From the NCBI RefSeq assembly GCF_024519315.1, contig NZ_JANIIC010000078.1, forward strand, positions 1 to 37,764: a DNA stretch of 37,764 bases, in the 5' to 3' direction. The notes under the pieces were generated by a model. The model had not been told where the DNA came from and made no database searches. It saw nothing but the letters and a program-made list of their open reading frames with translations. The position numbers and the translations under genes are program-made. The DNA is from Streptomyces malaysiensis subsp. samsunensis. GTDB lineage: Bacteria > Actinomycetota > Actinomycetes > Streptomycetales > Streptomycetaceae. The number at the start of each line of letters is the position of its first letter. Position 1 is the first letter of the stretch. Positions 9,483-17,859 of the stretch are shown here, in pieces.

Positions 9483-9574
9483 TTCGCCGGGCGGGCTTTC
9501 GGCCGATGGGGCCCTCCGGCGGTCGGGCCTCCTGCGGCTGGGCCTCCGGAGGTCGGGCTTTCGGCGGGCGGCGG
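9483..9574. repeat. Degenerate 15-bp tandem repeat
   Basis: Units such as TCCGGCGGTCGGGCC (9515), TCCTGCGGCTGGGCC (9530) and TCCGGAGGTCGGGCT (9545) follow each other at 15 bp, with a weaker unit at 9560 and related sequence from 9483. The array fills the gap between the transporter stop and the VOC gene. Confidence 0.7.
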
Positions 9575-9617
9575 CTTGTGGACGGGCGTTGTCAGACCCC
9601 TCTGGGAGGATCCGGGC

Positions 9618-10076
9618 ATGACGACGCCGACGCTTCAGCTGACCATCGACTGTGCCGAGCCACGCCGGATGGTGGCCTTCTGGTCCGAGGCCCTGGGCTA
9701 TGTGCCCGAGCCCCCGCCGGGCGGCCATGCCACCTGGCGGGAGTACTGGGCGGATATGGGGGTGCCCGCGGCGGAGCTGCCCCCCGGGGCCGGGGAGACC
9801 CCGGAGTCCATCGTGGATCCGGAGGGGCAGGGTCCGCGGGTGTGGTTCCAGCAGGTTCCGGAGTCGAAGGTCACCAAGAACCGGCTTCATCTCGATCTGA
9901 AGGTGGGCGGTGGGCGTGATGTGCCCCTCGCGGTCCGCACCGAGCGCGTCACCGCGACCGTGGACCGGCTGAAGGGGGCCGGGGCCACGATCCTGCGGAT
10001 CATGGACGAGCCGGAGATGGAGTACTACGCGGTGGTGCTCCAGGACCCGGAGGGCAATGAGTTCTGTGTGGTCTGA
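9618..10076 (+). CDS. VOC-family protein (glyoxalase-like)
   Basis: A 152-aa vicinal-oxygen-chelate fold protein with the paired beta-alpha-beta-beta-beta modules of glyoxalase/bleomycin-resistance relatives. It begins LQLTIDCAEPRRMVAFWSEALGY, the usual first module. The second module contains NRLHLDLKV and ends YYAVVLQDPEGNEFCVV. Candidate metal-site residues are His94 (HLDL) and Glu149 (NEFCVV), but the first-module metal position (TIDC) is not a typical His. That makes it unlikely to be a standard metal-dependent glyoxalase I. GGGAGGA lies 7 nt before the ATG. Function cannot be assigned beyond the fold. Confidence 0.88.
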   Translation: MTTPTLQLTIDCAEPRRMVAFWSEALGYVPEPPPGGHATWREYWADMGVPAAELPPGAGETPESIVDPEGQGPRVWFQQVPESKVTKNRLHLDLKVGGGRDVPLAVRTERVTATVDRLKGAGATILRIMDEPEMEYYAVVLQDPEGNEFCVV

Positions 10077-10110
10077 CGGTGTTGTCCGGTATGCGGCTCC
10101 GCCGGAGCGC

Positions 10111-12090
10111 TCAGCCGTGGGATGACCGCACGCGGTCCAGGGGGAGGCGGACGAGGGGGCCGGAGTGGGAGCCGTCGAGCGGGGCGTTGAACTCGCGGAC
10201 GCGCCGCAGCTCGGTGTCGGTCAGGGCGCGGGCGTACAGACGGAACTCATCGAGATCGCCCGTCATATGGGAGCGGCTGTCCACGGCCTGGCCGAGGTGG
10301 AGGCCGAAGGGCGCGGTGCGGCTGACGGTGCCCGGGGCGTCGGGGGCGGTGACGGCGGTGCCGCCGTCCACGGTGAGGGAGAGCCGGCCGCCGCCGCGGA
10401 CCAGGGCGAGGTGGTGCCACTGCCCGTCGTTGTACGCGGCGTCGGTGGACACCGAGGCGTTGGTGAAGGTGGCGAAGCCGTTGACCGTGGTCATCAGCGC
10501 CCGGATCCGGTTGCTCCCGGGCTCACCGCGCAGCCAGACCTGCGGCTGTTTGTCGCCGATGCCGCCCATCCAGAGGAACGGATGCTGCCCGGAGGCGGCC
10601 GAGTAGCGGAACCACAGGCTCACGGTGAAGTCGCGGGTGCCCAGCGGCAGCGCGTTCCGGTACGGGACGCGTACCGCGTCGTCCGTGCCGTCGAAGGACA
10701 GCGCCCCGTCGAAGCGGCCGTCGGCGCGTGTCGCCGCGCCGCCGAGCACGGTCGCGGACCGGGCGCCGGACGCGCGGTCGTCGGTGGTGGGGGCGGGCGG
10801 CTGGCGGGAGCCCAGCCAGTCCTCGGTGAAGCGGGCGAAGCGGATCTCGTCACGGGCGTCCACCGCACCGCCCTCGTACAGCAGCCCCACCGTGCCGGGT
10901 GAGATCGCCACCATGTCGGAGTAGCCGGACCAGTCGGTGGTGACGACCTTGCCGCGCTCGACACCGTCCCAGGTGCGGGCCTCGTCCCAGGAGGAGCGGA
11001 CCATCATGGTGCGGCGGCGGTCGGGGTCGGCGGGGGCGGAGAAGAGCAGCCGGCTGTGGCCGTCGCGGGCCGGGTCGCGCAGCCGCAGGATCGACCCCTG
11101 CACCTGGGGGGTGGGCAGATCGGGGATGGTGCGGAACGGCCCGGTGAAGCTCTGGCCGCCGTCCCGGCTGATGGCGTAGTCGCGGTGGCCCAGATCGGTG
11201 CCGTCCTGCTCCCGTCCGCTGACGTAGATCGATCCGTCGGCGCGCTCCACCAGCGTCATCTCGGACGGCTTCTGGCGGAAGGTGCCGTCCTCGGCGAGCG
11301 GATAGGTGTCCACCGCGCCGATGCGCCAGCGGTTGCCGCCGTCGTCGCTGTAGGCGAGCGCGGCGTGGTTGTGGGTGATGCGGCCGCCGCTGAAGCTCTC
11401 CGTGTTGAGGGTGAAGACCAGCCGGCCCTTGTGCCGGCCGCGCTGGAGCTGGATGCCGTGGACGGGGCCGGTGGCGTACCAGGAGTTCCACCCCGGCGGC
11501 ACCAGCGAGGAGCTCATATCGCGCGGGGCCGACCAGGTGGCGCCGTTGTCGTCGCTGTACTGGAGATGCGGGCTGCGGTCACAGGGGACGTCACAGCTCT
11601 GGGAGTCGTCGCGGCCGGTGTTGTACGTGCTGGCGAGCACGATGCGGCCGGTGCGCATGTCCACGACGGGCGCGGGGTTGCCGTGGGTGTCCCCCTCGCC
11701 CTCGTTGATCACTTGGAGCGGGCCCCAGGTGCGGCCGCCGTCGGTGGAGCGCTTGAGCACCAGATCGATGTCCCCGGCGTCGCCGCAGTTGTCGACCCGG
11801 CCCTCGGCGAAGGCGAGCAGGGTGCCGTCCTTGGCCTTGACGACCGCCGGAATCCGGAAGCAGGAGTAGCCCTGTTCCTGGGCGGACTTGAAGAGGACCT
11901 GTTGTTCGAAGCCGGAGTCGGTACGGGCCGCGGACGCGGTGGAATCCGTGTCCGCGGCCCGTACCGGAAGCGGGATCAGGGCCAGCGCCGCGGCGGTGAG
12001 GAGCACGGCGGCGCGGCGCCGCCAAGGTCTGGTGCCGGAGCGCGGTGGTCTGCTGCGGGGACGTGTGCGGAGAACTGACGCCATGGTCAC
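10111..12090 (-). CDS. Secreted exo-alpha-sialidase with C-terminal LamG domain
   Basis: Extracellular neuraminidase (GH33) that would release terminal sialic acids from glycans; 659 aa. A signal peptide with an Arg-rich start runs to about residue 45 (PLPVRA). The six-bladed propeller begins with the FRIP motif (78-81, Arg79 of the Arg triad). It carries Asp boxes of the S-x-D-x-G-x-T-W type at about 115-122, 179-186, 248-255 and 308-315, with a degenerate one near 366-374. The catalytic-side YEGG lies at 405-408. Residues about 455-640 form a LamG/concanavalin-like module (GALSFDGTDDAVRVP, DFTVSLWFR, WHHLALVRGGGRLSLTVDG), probably for glycan binding. I use the GTG start 6 nt after GAAGGG; an ATG two codons later is also possible. 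It converges on the VOC gene. Confidence 0.94.
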   Translation of the reverse strand: MTMASVLRTRPRSRPPRSGTRPWRRRAAVLLTAAALALIPLPVRAADTDSTASAARTDSGFEQQVLFKSAQEQGYSCFRIPAVVKAKDGTLLAFAEGRVDNCGDAGDIDLVLKRSTDGGRTWGPLQVINEGEGDTHGNPAPVVDMRTGRIVLASTYNTGRDDSQSCDVPCDRSPHLQYSDDNGATWSAPRDMSSSLVPPGWNSWYATGPVHGIQLQRGRHKGRLVFTLNTESFSGGRITHNHAALAYSDDGGNRWRIGAVDTYPLAEDGTFRQKPSEMTLVERADGSIYVSGREQDGTDLGHRDYAISRDGGQSFTGPFRTIPDLPTPQVQGSILRLRDPARDGHSRLLFSAPADPDRRRTMMVRSSWDEARTWDGVERGKVVTTDWSGYSDMVAISPGTVGLLYEGGAVDARDEIRFARFTEDWLGSRQPPAPTTDDRASGARSATVLGGAATRADGRFDGALSFDGTDDAVRVPYRNALPLGTRDFTVSLWFRYSAASGQHPFLWMGGIGDKQPQVWLRGEPGSNRIRALMTTVNGFATFTNASVSTDAAYNDGQWHHLALVRGGGRLSLTVDGGTAVTAPDAPGTVSRTAPFGLHLGQAVDSRSHMTGDLDEFRLYARALTDTELRRVREFNAPLDGSHSGPLVRLPLDRVRSSHG

Positions 12091-12185
12091 GGCCTGCCCT
12101 TCAGACTGCCTCGTTGAGGCATCGGCATCTGGACGTCGAGACCGTCGGGCATCACGCCATGAGGCATGACGCCATCAGGACATCA

Positions 12186-12200
12186 AGACATCCCATGTCT
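12186..12200. promoter_or_regulatory. Palindrome upstream of the sialidase gene
   Basis: AGACAT, CCC, ATGTCT forms a perfect 6-bp inverted repeat about 95 nt before the sialidase start, in a stretch less GC-rich than its surroundings. It may be a regulator site. The rest of the 12091-12513 gap shows no gene; 12300-12400 is dense in G/C runs. Confidence 0.35.
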
Positions 12201-12327
12201 CACACATGACTGCGGCTGAAAGTGTCTCGTCCTGTGGTCGCCCGGACAAGGACCGTGCGTCATATCCTCGTGACACTGGGCCAGTTGGGGTGCGGGCGGG
12301 GCGCGAGAGGGCGGCTGCCCGCCCCCT

Positions 12328-12347
12328 GGACCCCGCCCCGGGGGTCC
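12328..12347 (-). terminator. Candidate terminator of the serine hydrolase gene
   Basis: Perfect stem GGACCCC (12328-12334) and GGGGTCC (12341-12347) with a 6-nt loop, in the gap after the hydrolase stop. It is 166 nt past the stop, rather far, so it could instead shield the sialidase promoter region. Confidence 0.35.
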
Positions 12348-12513
12348 GCCTCCGGGCCTCGCCCCCCCCGGCGGGATCCGCCCCGGGCCGCGGCCGGCTT
12401 CGGTCAGCCCATGGCCGACTGACCGGCCGTGATGACACTGTCCAGCAGTGAGCGGGACAGCTCGCCGATCCGCATGGGCCCTCCTCCTCGCGCCCGGAAC
12501 TCTCCAGCGGATG

Positions 12514-13833
12514 TCAGGGTTTACGGCTTCGGACTCCGTCGCACAGAACGCGGTCGGTGAGGCCCTGAAGGGCCGCCTCGGCCCGGAGCACCTGCTCGTC
12601 GTCGGCGGTCTTGCCGGTGGAGCTGATGGTCACCGAGCGCCGCCCGCCCTCGGTGAAGCCGGTGCGCACCGTGGCCCCTTCGAGGTCGCCGCCGTGGCCC
12701 CAGCGATAGCCGCCGCAGCTGAGCGGCTGCCGCATCAGCCCGAGCCCGTACTGGGCGTGGGGGAACGCCACCTCGAAGTCCTCCGCGACGGGGACGGTCC
12801 GGCGCATCTCGGCCAGCTGCGCCGGGGGCAGCAGACGGCCGCTCAGCAGTGCGGTGAAGAACCGGTCCAGATCGCGGTCGGTGCTGATGAGCGAACCGGC
12901 CGCACCGCCCCAGGAGACGTTCCGGAGCGTGGTGTCCAGCCAGGTGCTGGAGCCGGGGAAGCGCTGATACGTATGCGCGTACGGGGCCTTCAGCCGTGGA
13001 TCGTCCCCGGGCTCCGATGTGCCGGTCAGGCCCAGCGGGCGGATGATCCGGTCGCGGACCTCCTCCGGCCACGGGTGTCCGGTGACCTTCTGGATGATCA
13101 TTCCGGCGAGGACAAAGCCGGGGTTGGAGTAGTTCCAGTCGGGCTTCGGGTCATCGGCCGGGGCGGGCGGGAAGTCGGGCCGGTGCTTCATCGCCCCGGC
13201 GACCACCTGCTCGGCGGAGACATGGTCGAACCGGGTACGGTCGAAGTCCGCCGCCGAGTCACCGGTGTCGTCGCTGTAGGCGTAGTTGTAGATGCCGCTG
13301 GTGTGCTGGAGCAGATTCCTGACGGTGATCCGGCGGCCGTCGTTGCCGTTGCCGCTCACCACACCCGGCAGCCACTTGTCCACCGGGTCGCTCAGCGAGA
13401 GCCGCCCCTCGGCGACCAGTTGGAGGGCGACCGTGGCCACGAAGGACTTGGTGACGCTCGCGGCCCGGTAGTGCGCCCCGTACGGCATGGGACGGCCGGT
13501 GTGCAGCTCCGCCTCGCCCGCGCGGGCGTGGATCCGGCGGTCCCCGTCACGCACCTCCACGGTGACGCCGATGAAACCGGCGTCCTTCAGGGTCCGGGCC
13601 ACCGTACGGCGCAGCTCGTCCTCGGTGAGCCCGTGGTCGGTGGAGTCGGTGGGGTCGGCGGAGCCGTAGGAGGCGGCGGACGGCGAGGTGGCGGACGAGG
13701 CGGGGTCGGCTTGCGGTGTCGCGGAGGTGGAGGTGGCGGCGGCCGGGACCGCGGCCGCACCGCCGACGAGTGCGGCGGTGACGGCGGCGGCCATGACGAG
13801 GCGTAAACGACGACGTTTCGTGGGTGCGTTCAT
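12514..13833 (-). CDS. Secreted serine hydrolase, class C beta-lactamase / DD-peptidase family
   Basis: Extracellular penicillin-recognising serine enzyme, 439 aa, related to Streptomyces R61-type D-alanyl-D-alanine carboxypeptidase. A signal peptide covers about 1-33 (KRRRLRLVMAAAVTAALVGG, PAAA). A Ser/Thr/Ala-rich linker follows to about 68. The catalytic motifs are complete: SVTK (126-129, nucleophile Ser126), YSN (235-237) and HGG (380-382, replacing KTG as in esterase or R61-like members). Two late cysteines (373 and 433) may pair. The exact activity (carboxypeptidase, esterase or D-aminopeptidase) is not decided by these motifs. It appears monocistronic, with a 417-nt gap upstream that holds a repeat and a gene relic. 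Confidence 0.92.
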   Translation of the reverse strand: MNAPTKRRRLRLVMAAAVTAALVGGAAAVPAAATSTSATPQADPASSATSPSAASYGSADPTDSTDHGLTEDELRRTVARTLKDAGFIGVTVEVRDGDRRIHARAGEAELHTGRPMPYGAHYRAASVTKSFVATVALQLVAEGRLSLSDPVDKWLPGVVSGNGNDGRRITVRNLLQHTSGIYNYAYSDDTGDSAADFDRTRFDHVSAEQVVAGAMKHRPDFPPAPADDPKPDWNYSNPGFVLAGMIIQKVTGHPWPEEVRDRIIRPLGLTGTSEPGDDPRLKAPYAHTYQRFPGSSTWLDTTLRNVSWGGAAGSLISTDRDLDRFFTALLSGRLLPPAQLAEMRRTVPVAEDFEVAFPHAQYGLGLMRQPLSCGGYRWGHGGDLEGATVRTGFTEGGRRSVTISSTGKTADDEQVLRAEAALQGLTDRVLCDGVRSRKP

Positions 13834-13924
13834 GTCTCATCAGCTTCCGGGCGCGGCGGTACCCCGGCCATGCGGCAGGCCCCCGTGTTCAGGTGGGGGC
13901 AGCCCCATGCCCCGGCTTGGGTGG

Positions 13925-13959
13925 AGCAGCCAGCAGCCAGCAGCCAGCAGCCAGCAGCC
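13925..13959. repeat. AGCAGCC tandem repeat, five exact copies
   Basis: Five perfect 7-nt units in a row, about 90 nt upstream of the serine hydrolase start. It is likely prone to slippage and copy-number change. It would lie within or near the hydrolase promoter or leader. Confidence 0.9.
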
Positions 13960-14035
13960 CCCCGGCCGGGCCCCGCCGGGCGCTCGCCGAGGGCCGGCCG
14001 GGCGCCTGGGGCGGTCAGGCCGGGGAGCCGGGCGG

Positions 14036-14122
14036 TCAGGCCGGGGCGATCTGGTGCTTCATGGGCAGCCAGACACCGGCGACATTGGTGCGCAGCACCG
14101 CGTCCCAGTCCTCCTTCGGCGG
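14036..14122 (-). pseudogene. Relic of a short-chain dehydrogenase/reductase gene
   Basis: Between two in-frame stops, the minus strand reads PPKEDWDAVLRTNVAGVW then LPMKHQIAPA. This is the helix-4/5 signature of SDR enzymes (x-DWDxVLxxNVxGVWLxMKxxI). No Rossmann TGxxxGxG segment upstream and no YxxxK segment downstream can be found, so only a fragment of about 28 codons is left. It lies in the gap between fdhD and the serine hydrolase gene. Confidence 0.6.
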
Positions 14123-14185
14123 TCACCGCGACAGCCCGGCCATCGGCAGACCCGGATCTTGAACATGTGTACGAGACTCGGTAGG

Positions 14186-14219
14186 GGCCGGCCGACGCAG
14201 GGGGCGCTCCCCGCCGGCC
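14186..14219 (-). terminator. Candidate terminator of the formate dehydrogenase operon
   Basis: GGCCGGC (14186-14192) pairs with GCCGGCC (14213-14219), enclosing a further GGGG/CCCC stem. It begins 31 nt past the fdhD stop codon, at the end of the fdh run. Confidence 0.5.
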
Positions 14220-14250
14220 GGACCGCCGACCCGTGCAGCGGGCGGGCCGC

Positions 14251-15144
14251 TCAGGCCCCGCCGACCGCTGTCCGCAGGGCGAGCCGCTGCTCGCCCGCGT
14301 ACACGTTCATCGAGGTGCCGCGGAGAAAGCCGACCAGGGTGAGCCCCGTCTCCGCCGCCAGATCCACCGCCAGTGAGGAGGGCGCCGACACCGCGGCCAG
14401 CACCGGGATCCCCGCCATCACCGCCTTCTGCGCCAGCTCGAAGGAGGCGCGCCCCGAAACCATCAGCACCGACCCCGAAAGCGGCAGCAGACCCTGCTGG
14501 AGCGCCCGCCCCACCAGCTTGTCCACCGCGTTGTGCCGGCCCACGTCCTCCCGCAGGTCCAGCAGCTCACCGTCCGGGGTGAACAGCGCCGCCGCGTGCA
14601 GACCGCCGGTCCGGTCGAAGACGCGCTGTGCCGCCCGGAGCCGGTCCGGGAGCGCCGAGAGCGTCTCCGGCTCGATCCGGACCGGAGAGCCCGGAGAGCC
14701 CGGAGAGCCCGCGCCGTCCCGCCCGTCGCCGAACCCGTCCTCGAGCGGCCAGCGCGCGGTCGTCCGCACCGCGTCCAGGCTGGCCTTGCCGCACAGACCG
14801 CAGGACGACGTCGTATAGACATTGCGCTCGAGGGTGATGTCCGGGACGGGCACGCCAGGGGCCAGCGTCACATCCACCACGTTGTAGGTGTTGGAGCCGT
14901 CCTGGGTCGCGCCCGCGCAGTAGACGATGTTCGCCAGCTCCTCCGCCCGCCCGAGGACGCCCTCGCTCACCAGGAACCCGGCGGCGAGGGCGAAGTCGTC
15001 GCCCGGAGTGCGCATGGTGATCGCCAGTGGTTTGCCGTTCAGCCGGATCTCGAGCGGCTCCTCCGCCACGAGGGTGTCCGGCCGGGTGCTGACCGCCCCG
15101 TCCCGGATGCGGATGACGCGGCGTCGCTCGGTGACCCGTCCCAT
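14251..15144 (-). CDS. fdhD: Formate dehydrogenase accessory sulfurtransferase FdhD
   Basis: Transfers sulfur from a cysteine desulfurase to the molybdenum cofactor, which is needed for formate dehydrogenase activity; 297 aa, cytosolic. The catalytic C-x-x-C loop is present (TTSSCGLCGKAS, Cys115 and Cys118). Other family blocks are EEPLEIRLNGKPLAITMRTP, LREDVGRHNAVDKLVG, SGRASFELAQKAVMAGIPV and the C-terminal GFLRGTSMNVYAG. ATG lies 5 nt after the stop of the Fe-S subunit gene, with only a weak RBS, consistent with translation coupled to the upstream gene. A GSPGSPGSP insert at about 146-154 comes from three exact 9-bp repeats (14684-14710) and sits in a variable loop. Confidence 0.95.
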   Translation of the reverse strand: MGRVTERRRVIRIRDGAVSTRPDTLVAEEPLEIRLNGKPLAITMRTPGDDFALAAGFLVSEGVLGRAEELANIVYCAGATQDGSNTYNVVDVTLAPGVPVPDITLERNVYTTSSCGLCGKASLDAVRTTARWPLEDGFGDGRDGAGSPGSPGSPVRIEPETLSALPDRLRAAQRVFDRTGGLHAAALFTPDGELLDLREDVGRHNAVDKLVGRALQQGLLPLSGSVLMVSGRASFELAQKAVMAGIPVLAAVSAPSSLAVDLAAETGLTLVGFLRGTSMNVYAGEQRLALRTAVGGA

Positions 15145-15149
15145 GTCGA

Positions 15150-16022
15150 TCAGTCCCGGTTCTGTGCGTGGTTCTGTACGTGCTGGTACCCGAAACGGCC
15201 CTTGATGCACAGGTTCCCATGCGTGACGGGATTGTCGTGCGGCGAGGTGACCTTCACGATCTCGTTCTCCTGTACATGGAGGGTGAGGTTGCAGCCCACA
15301 CCACAGTAGGCGCACACCGTCGTGGTCTCCGTCTGCGCCGACTCGTCCCACGTCCCGGCCGCCCGCATGTCGAACTCGCTCTTGAAGCTCAGCGCGCCGG
15401 TCGGGCACACCTCGATGCAGTTGCCGCAGTAGACACACGCGGAGTCGGTGAGGGGCGCCTCGTGCTCGGTGGAGATACGGGCGTCGAAGCCGCGGCCCGC
15501 GACCGCGATCGCGAAGGTGTTCTGCCACTGCTCGCCGCACGCGTCCACGCACTTGTAGCAGAGGATGCATTTGTCGTAATCCCGGACGTACAGGTCGTTG
15601 TCGACCTTCGGCTCCTCGTCCATCCGGGCGGCATCCGCGCCGAAGCGGTCCGGCTCGGCCCCGTACTCCTCGATCCACTCCGCGGCGCGCGGCGTGGTCG
15701 ACAGATCGGTCGAGGAGGCCAGCAGCTCCAGGACGACCTTACGGCTGTGCCGGGCCCGCTCGGTGTCCGTGCGCACCTCCATGCCCTGCTCCACCCGGCG
15801 GGAGCAGGCCGGGGCGAGGGTGCGGGAGCCCTCCACCTCCACCACGCACACCCGGCAGGCGTTCTTCGGGGTGAGCGTGTCGCCCTGACACAGGGTCGGG
15901 ATGTCCTTGCCCTCGGCGCGGCACGCGTCCAGCAGGGTGCTGCCCTCCGGGGCGCGGACCGGCTCGCCATCCAGGGTGAGGTCGACCAGCCGGCGCGGGG
16001 GTCGCAGTGGTATCGCGGTCAC
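15150..16022 (-). CDS. Formate dehydrogenase Fe-S subunit: [2Fe-2S], two [4Fe-4S] and the MopB [4Fe-4S] domain
   Basis: This 290-aa protein equals the N-terminal third of an FdsA/NuoG-type formate dehydrogenase alpha subunit. A plant-type [2Fe-2S] domain has Cys45, 56, 59 and 73. Two [4Fe-4S] ferredoxin clusters use Cys152/155/158/162 and Cys196/199/202/206. The last 60 residues carry the [4Fe-4S] motif normally found at the N-terminus of the molybdopterin subunit (CAYCGVGC, then Cys272 in NLCIKGRFG). The protein stops there. It should pass electrons from the active site to the NuoEF-type diaphorase. GTG overlaps the preceding stop by 4 nt. The catalytic remainder is encoded two genes upstream. 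Confidence 0.93.
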   Translation of the reverse strand: MTAIPLRPPRRLVDLTLDGEPVRAPEGSTLLDACRAEGKDIPTLCQGDTLTPKNACRVCVVEVEGSRTLAPACSRRVEQGMEVRTDTERARHSRKVVLELLASSTDLSTTPRAAEWIEEYGAEPDRFGADAARMDEEPKVDNDLYVRDYDKCILCYKCVDACGEQWQNTFAIAVAGRGFDARISTEHEAPLTDSACVYCGNCIEVCPTGALSFKSEFDMRAAGTWDESAQTETTTVCAYCGVGCNLTLHVQENEIVKVTSPHDNPVTHGNLCIKGRFGYQHVQNHAQNRD

Positions 16023-17857
16023 TTGAAGGCTCCCAGGCGGTCGATGGCGGACTCCACGGCGTTCCAGGCGGTCTGGCCCAGACCGCAGATCGAGGCGTCC
16101 CGCATGGCCTGGCCGACCTCGCGCAGCAGCGCGATGTCCCCGGCCGCGGCGGCGCCCGTGCGGTCCTTGAGCCGGTGCAGCGCCTCCTCCTGCCTTACGG
16201 TGCCCACCCGGCAGGGGACGCACTGGCCGCAGGACTCGTCGCGGAAGAACTCCGCGATGCGCAGCAGGACGCGGGGCAGCTCCACCCCGTCGTCCAGCAC
16301 CAGCACCACCCCCGAGCCGAGCGTGGTGCCCGCGGCGCGCGTGCCCTCGAAGGTCAGCGGGACGTCCAGTTCGTCGGGGCGTACGAAACCGCCCGCCGCG
16401 CCGCCGAGCAGCACCGCGCGCAGGGTCTCGGGCGGCCCCGCGAGCTCCAGCAGCTCCCGCAGCGTCGCCCCGAACGGCAGCTCGTAGACGCCGGGGCGGG
16501 CGACCGTGCCGGAGACGCAGAACAGCTTGGTGCCGGTGGAGGTGTCGGTGCCGGTGCGCGCATACGCCTGTGCGCCCTCGATCAGGATCGGCAACACATT
16601 GACCAGCGTCTCCACGTTGTTGACCGCGGTCGGCTTGCCGAACAGCCCCTTCTCGACCGGGAAGGGCGGTTTGCTGCGCGGTTCACCGCGCCGCCCCTCG
16701 ATCGAGTTGAAGATCGCGGTCTCCTCGCCGCAGATGTACGCGCCCGCGCCGCGCCGGATCTCGATGTCGAACGCGAACCCCTGGCCCATGACGTCCTCAC
16801 CGAGGAAGCCGCGGGCACGCGCCTGGTCGATGGCGGTGCGCAGCCGGTGCAGCGCCCGGGGGTACTCACCGCGCAGATACAGATAGCCGCGGTGCGCCCC
16901 GGTCGCGTAGCCCGCGACGGTCATGGCCTCGATCAGGGCGTAGGGGTCGCCCTCCAGCAGGACCCGGTCCTTGAAGGTGCCCGGTTCGCTCTCGTCGGCG
17001 TTGCAGACCAGATAGTGCGGATGGTCGGGCTGCTGGGCGGTGGCCGACCACTTCCGCCCGGTCGGGAACGCGGCCCCGCCCCGCCCGACCAGCCCCGCCT
17101 CGGTGACCTCCCGGATCACCCCGGCGGGCCCCAGCGCGAACGCGCGTCGCAGGGCGGCGTATCCGCCGTGGGCGCGGTAGTCGTCGAGCGACCCCGGATC
17201 CACCACCCCGACCCGGCGCAGCAGCACCAGGCCGTCGGCGCCGGACTGGGGGACCGCGGCCACCGCGGGCGGCTCGGCGGCCGCGTCGTGGGGCGCCGAC
17301 GCCGCGTCGGCGATCGCCCCGGCGGTGGCGGGGGCCACGACCGCGGCCTGAGGTGCCTCGCCCGCGCGGAGCGCCAGGGCCGCCGGGGCGCGTTCACACA
17401 GGCCCAGGCACGGGCTGGGCTGCCAGACGGCCCCGGAGCCCGCGGAGCCCGCAGGGCCCAGGTCTCGTTCGAGCTCCGCGCACACCTGAGCCGAGCCCCG
17501 GGTCGCGCACGCCAGATCCGTACAGACGTGGACGACGGTCGCCGGACGGGGTTTCACCGCGAACATCGCGTAGAAGGTCGCGACCCCGTAGCCCTCCGCC
17601 GGGGGGACCGTCAGCCGGCGGCACAGATAGTCCAGGCCGCCCTCGCTGATCCAGCCCACCCGGTCGTTGAGCGCGTGCAGCCCCGGCAACAGCAGATCGC
17701 GCCGCTCGCGTGCCTCGCGGCCGCCGCGTGCCCAGCGCAGATCGGTGTCCGTTCGGTCGTCCGCGCCCTCCCAGGCGGACCCGGGCGGGCCGAGCAGCGC
17801 GTCGACCGCCGCCCGCTCCTCGTCGGTGGGCTTGCTGTCACCGAACCGCAGATCCAC
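16019..17857 (-). CDS. NAD-reducing diaphorase subunit, NuoE-NuoF fusion
   Basis: A 612-aa fusion that accepts electrons from the Fe-S subunit and reduces NAD+. The N-terminal ~150 residues are NuoE-like (thioredoxin-like [2Fe-2S], Cys pairs in CTDLAC and CLGLC). A Pro/Ala-rich linker follows at about 175-205. The NuoF-like part has the FMN site GRGGAAFPTGRKW, the NADH site GYLYLRGEYP, and a C-terminal [4Fe-4S] motif SCGQCVPCRVG plus a Cys in ASICGLGQTA. GTG is chosen because AAGGAG lies 6 nt upstream, inside the end of the catalytic gene; the upstream stop is 2 nt away. This matches FdsB/FdsG joined in one chain. Operon order and overlaps tie it to a soluble NAD-dependent formate dehydrogenase. 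Confidence 0.93.
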   Translation of the reverse strand: MDLRFGDSKPTDEERAAVDALLGPPGSAWEGADDRTDTDLRWARGGREARERRDLLLPGLHALNDRVGWISEGGLDYLCRRLTVPPAEGYGVATFYAMFAVKPRPATVVHVCTDLACATRGSAQVCAELERDLGPAGSAGSGAVWQPSPCLGLCERAPAALALRAGEAPQAAVVAPATAGAIADAASAPHDAAAEPPAVAAVPQSGADGLVLLRRVGVVDPGSLDDYRAHGGYAALRRAFALGPAGVIREVTEAGLVGRGGAAFPTGRKWSATAQQPDHPHYLVCNADESEPGTFKDRVLLEGDPYALIEAMTVAGYATGAHRGYLYLRGEYPRALHRLRTAIDQARARGFLGEDVMGQGFAFDIEIRRGAGAYICGEETAIFNSIEGRRGEPRSKPPFPVEKGLFGKPTAVNNVETLVNVLPILIEGAQAYARTGTDTSTGTKLFCVSGTVARPGVYELPFGATLRELLELAGPPETLRAVLLGGAAGGFVRPDELDVPLTFEGTRAAGTTLGSGVVLVLDDGVELPRVLLRIAEFFRDESCGQCVPCRVGTVRQEEALHRLKDRTGAAAAGDIALLREVGQAMRDASICGLGQTAWNAVESAIDRLGAFK

Positions 17858-17859
17858 GA

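Noticed and set aside
10082..10102. Terminator hairpin between the VOC and sialidase genes
   Set aside because: The GCTCC-GCC-GGAGC stem has only five pairs and was not strong enough to list.
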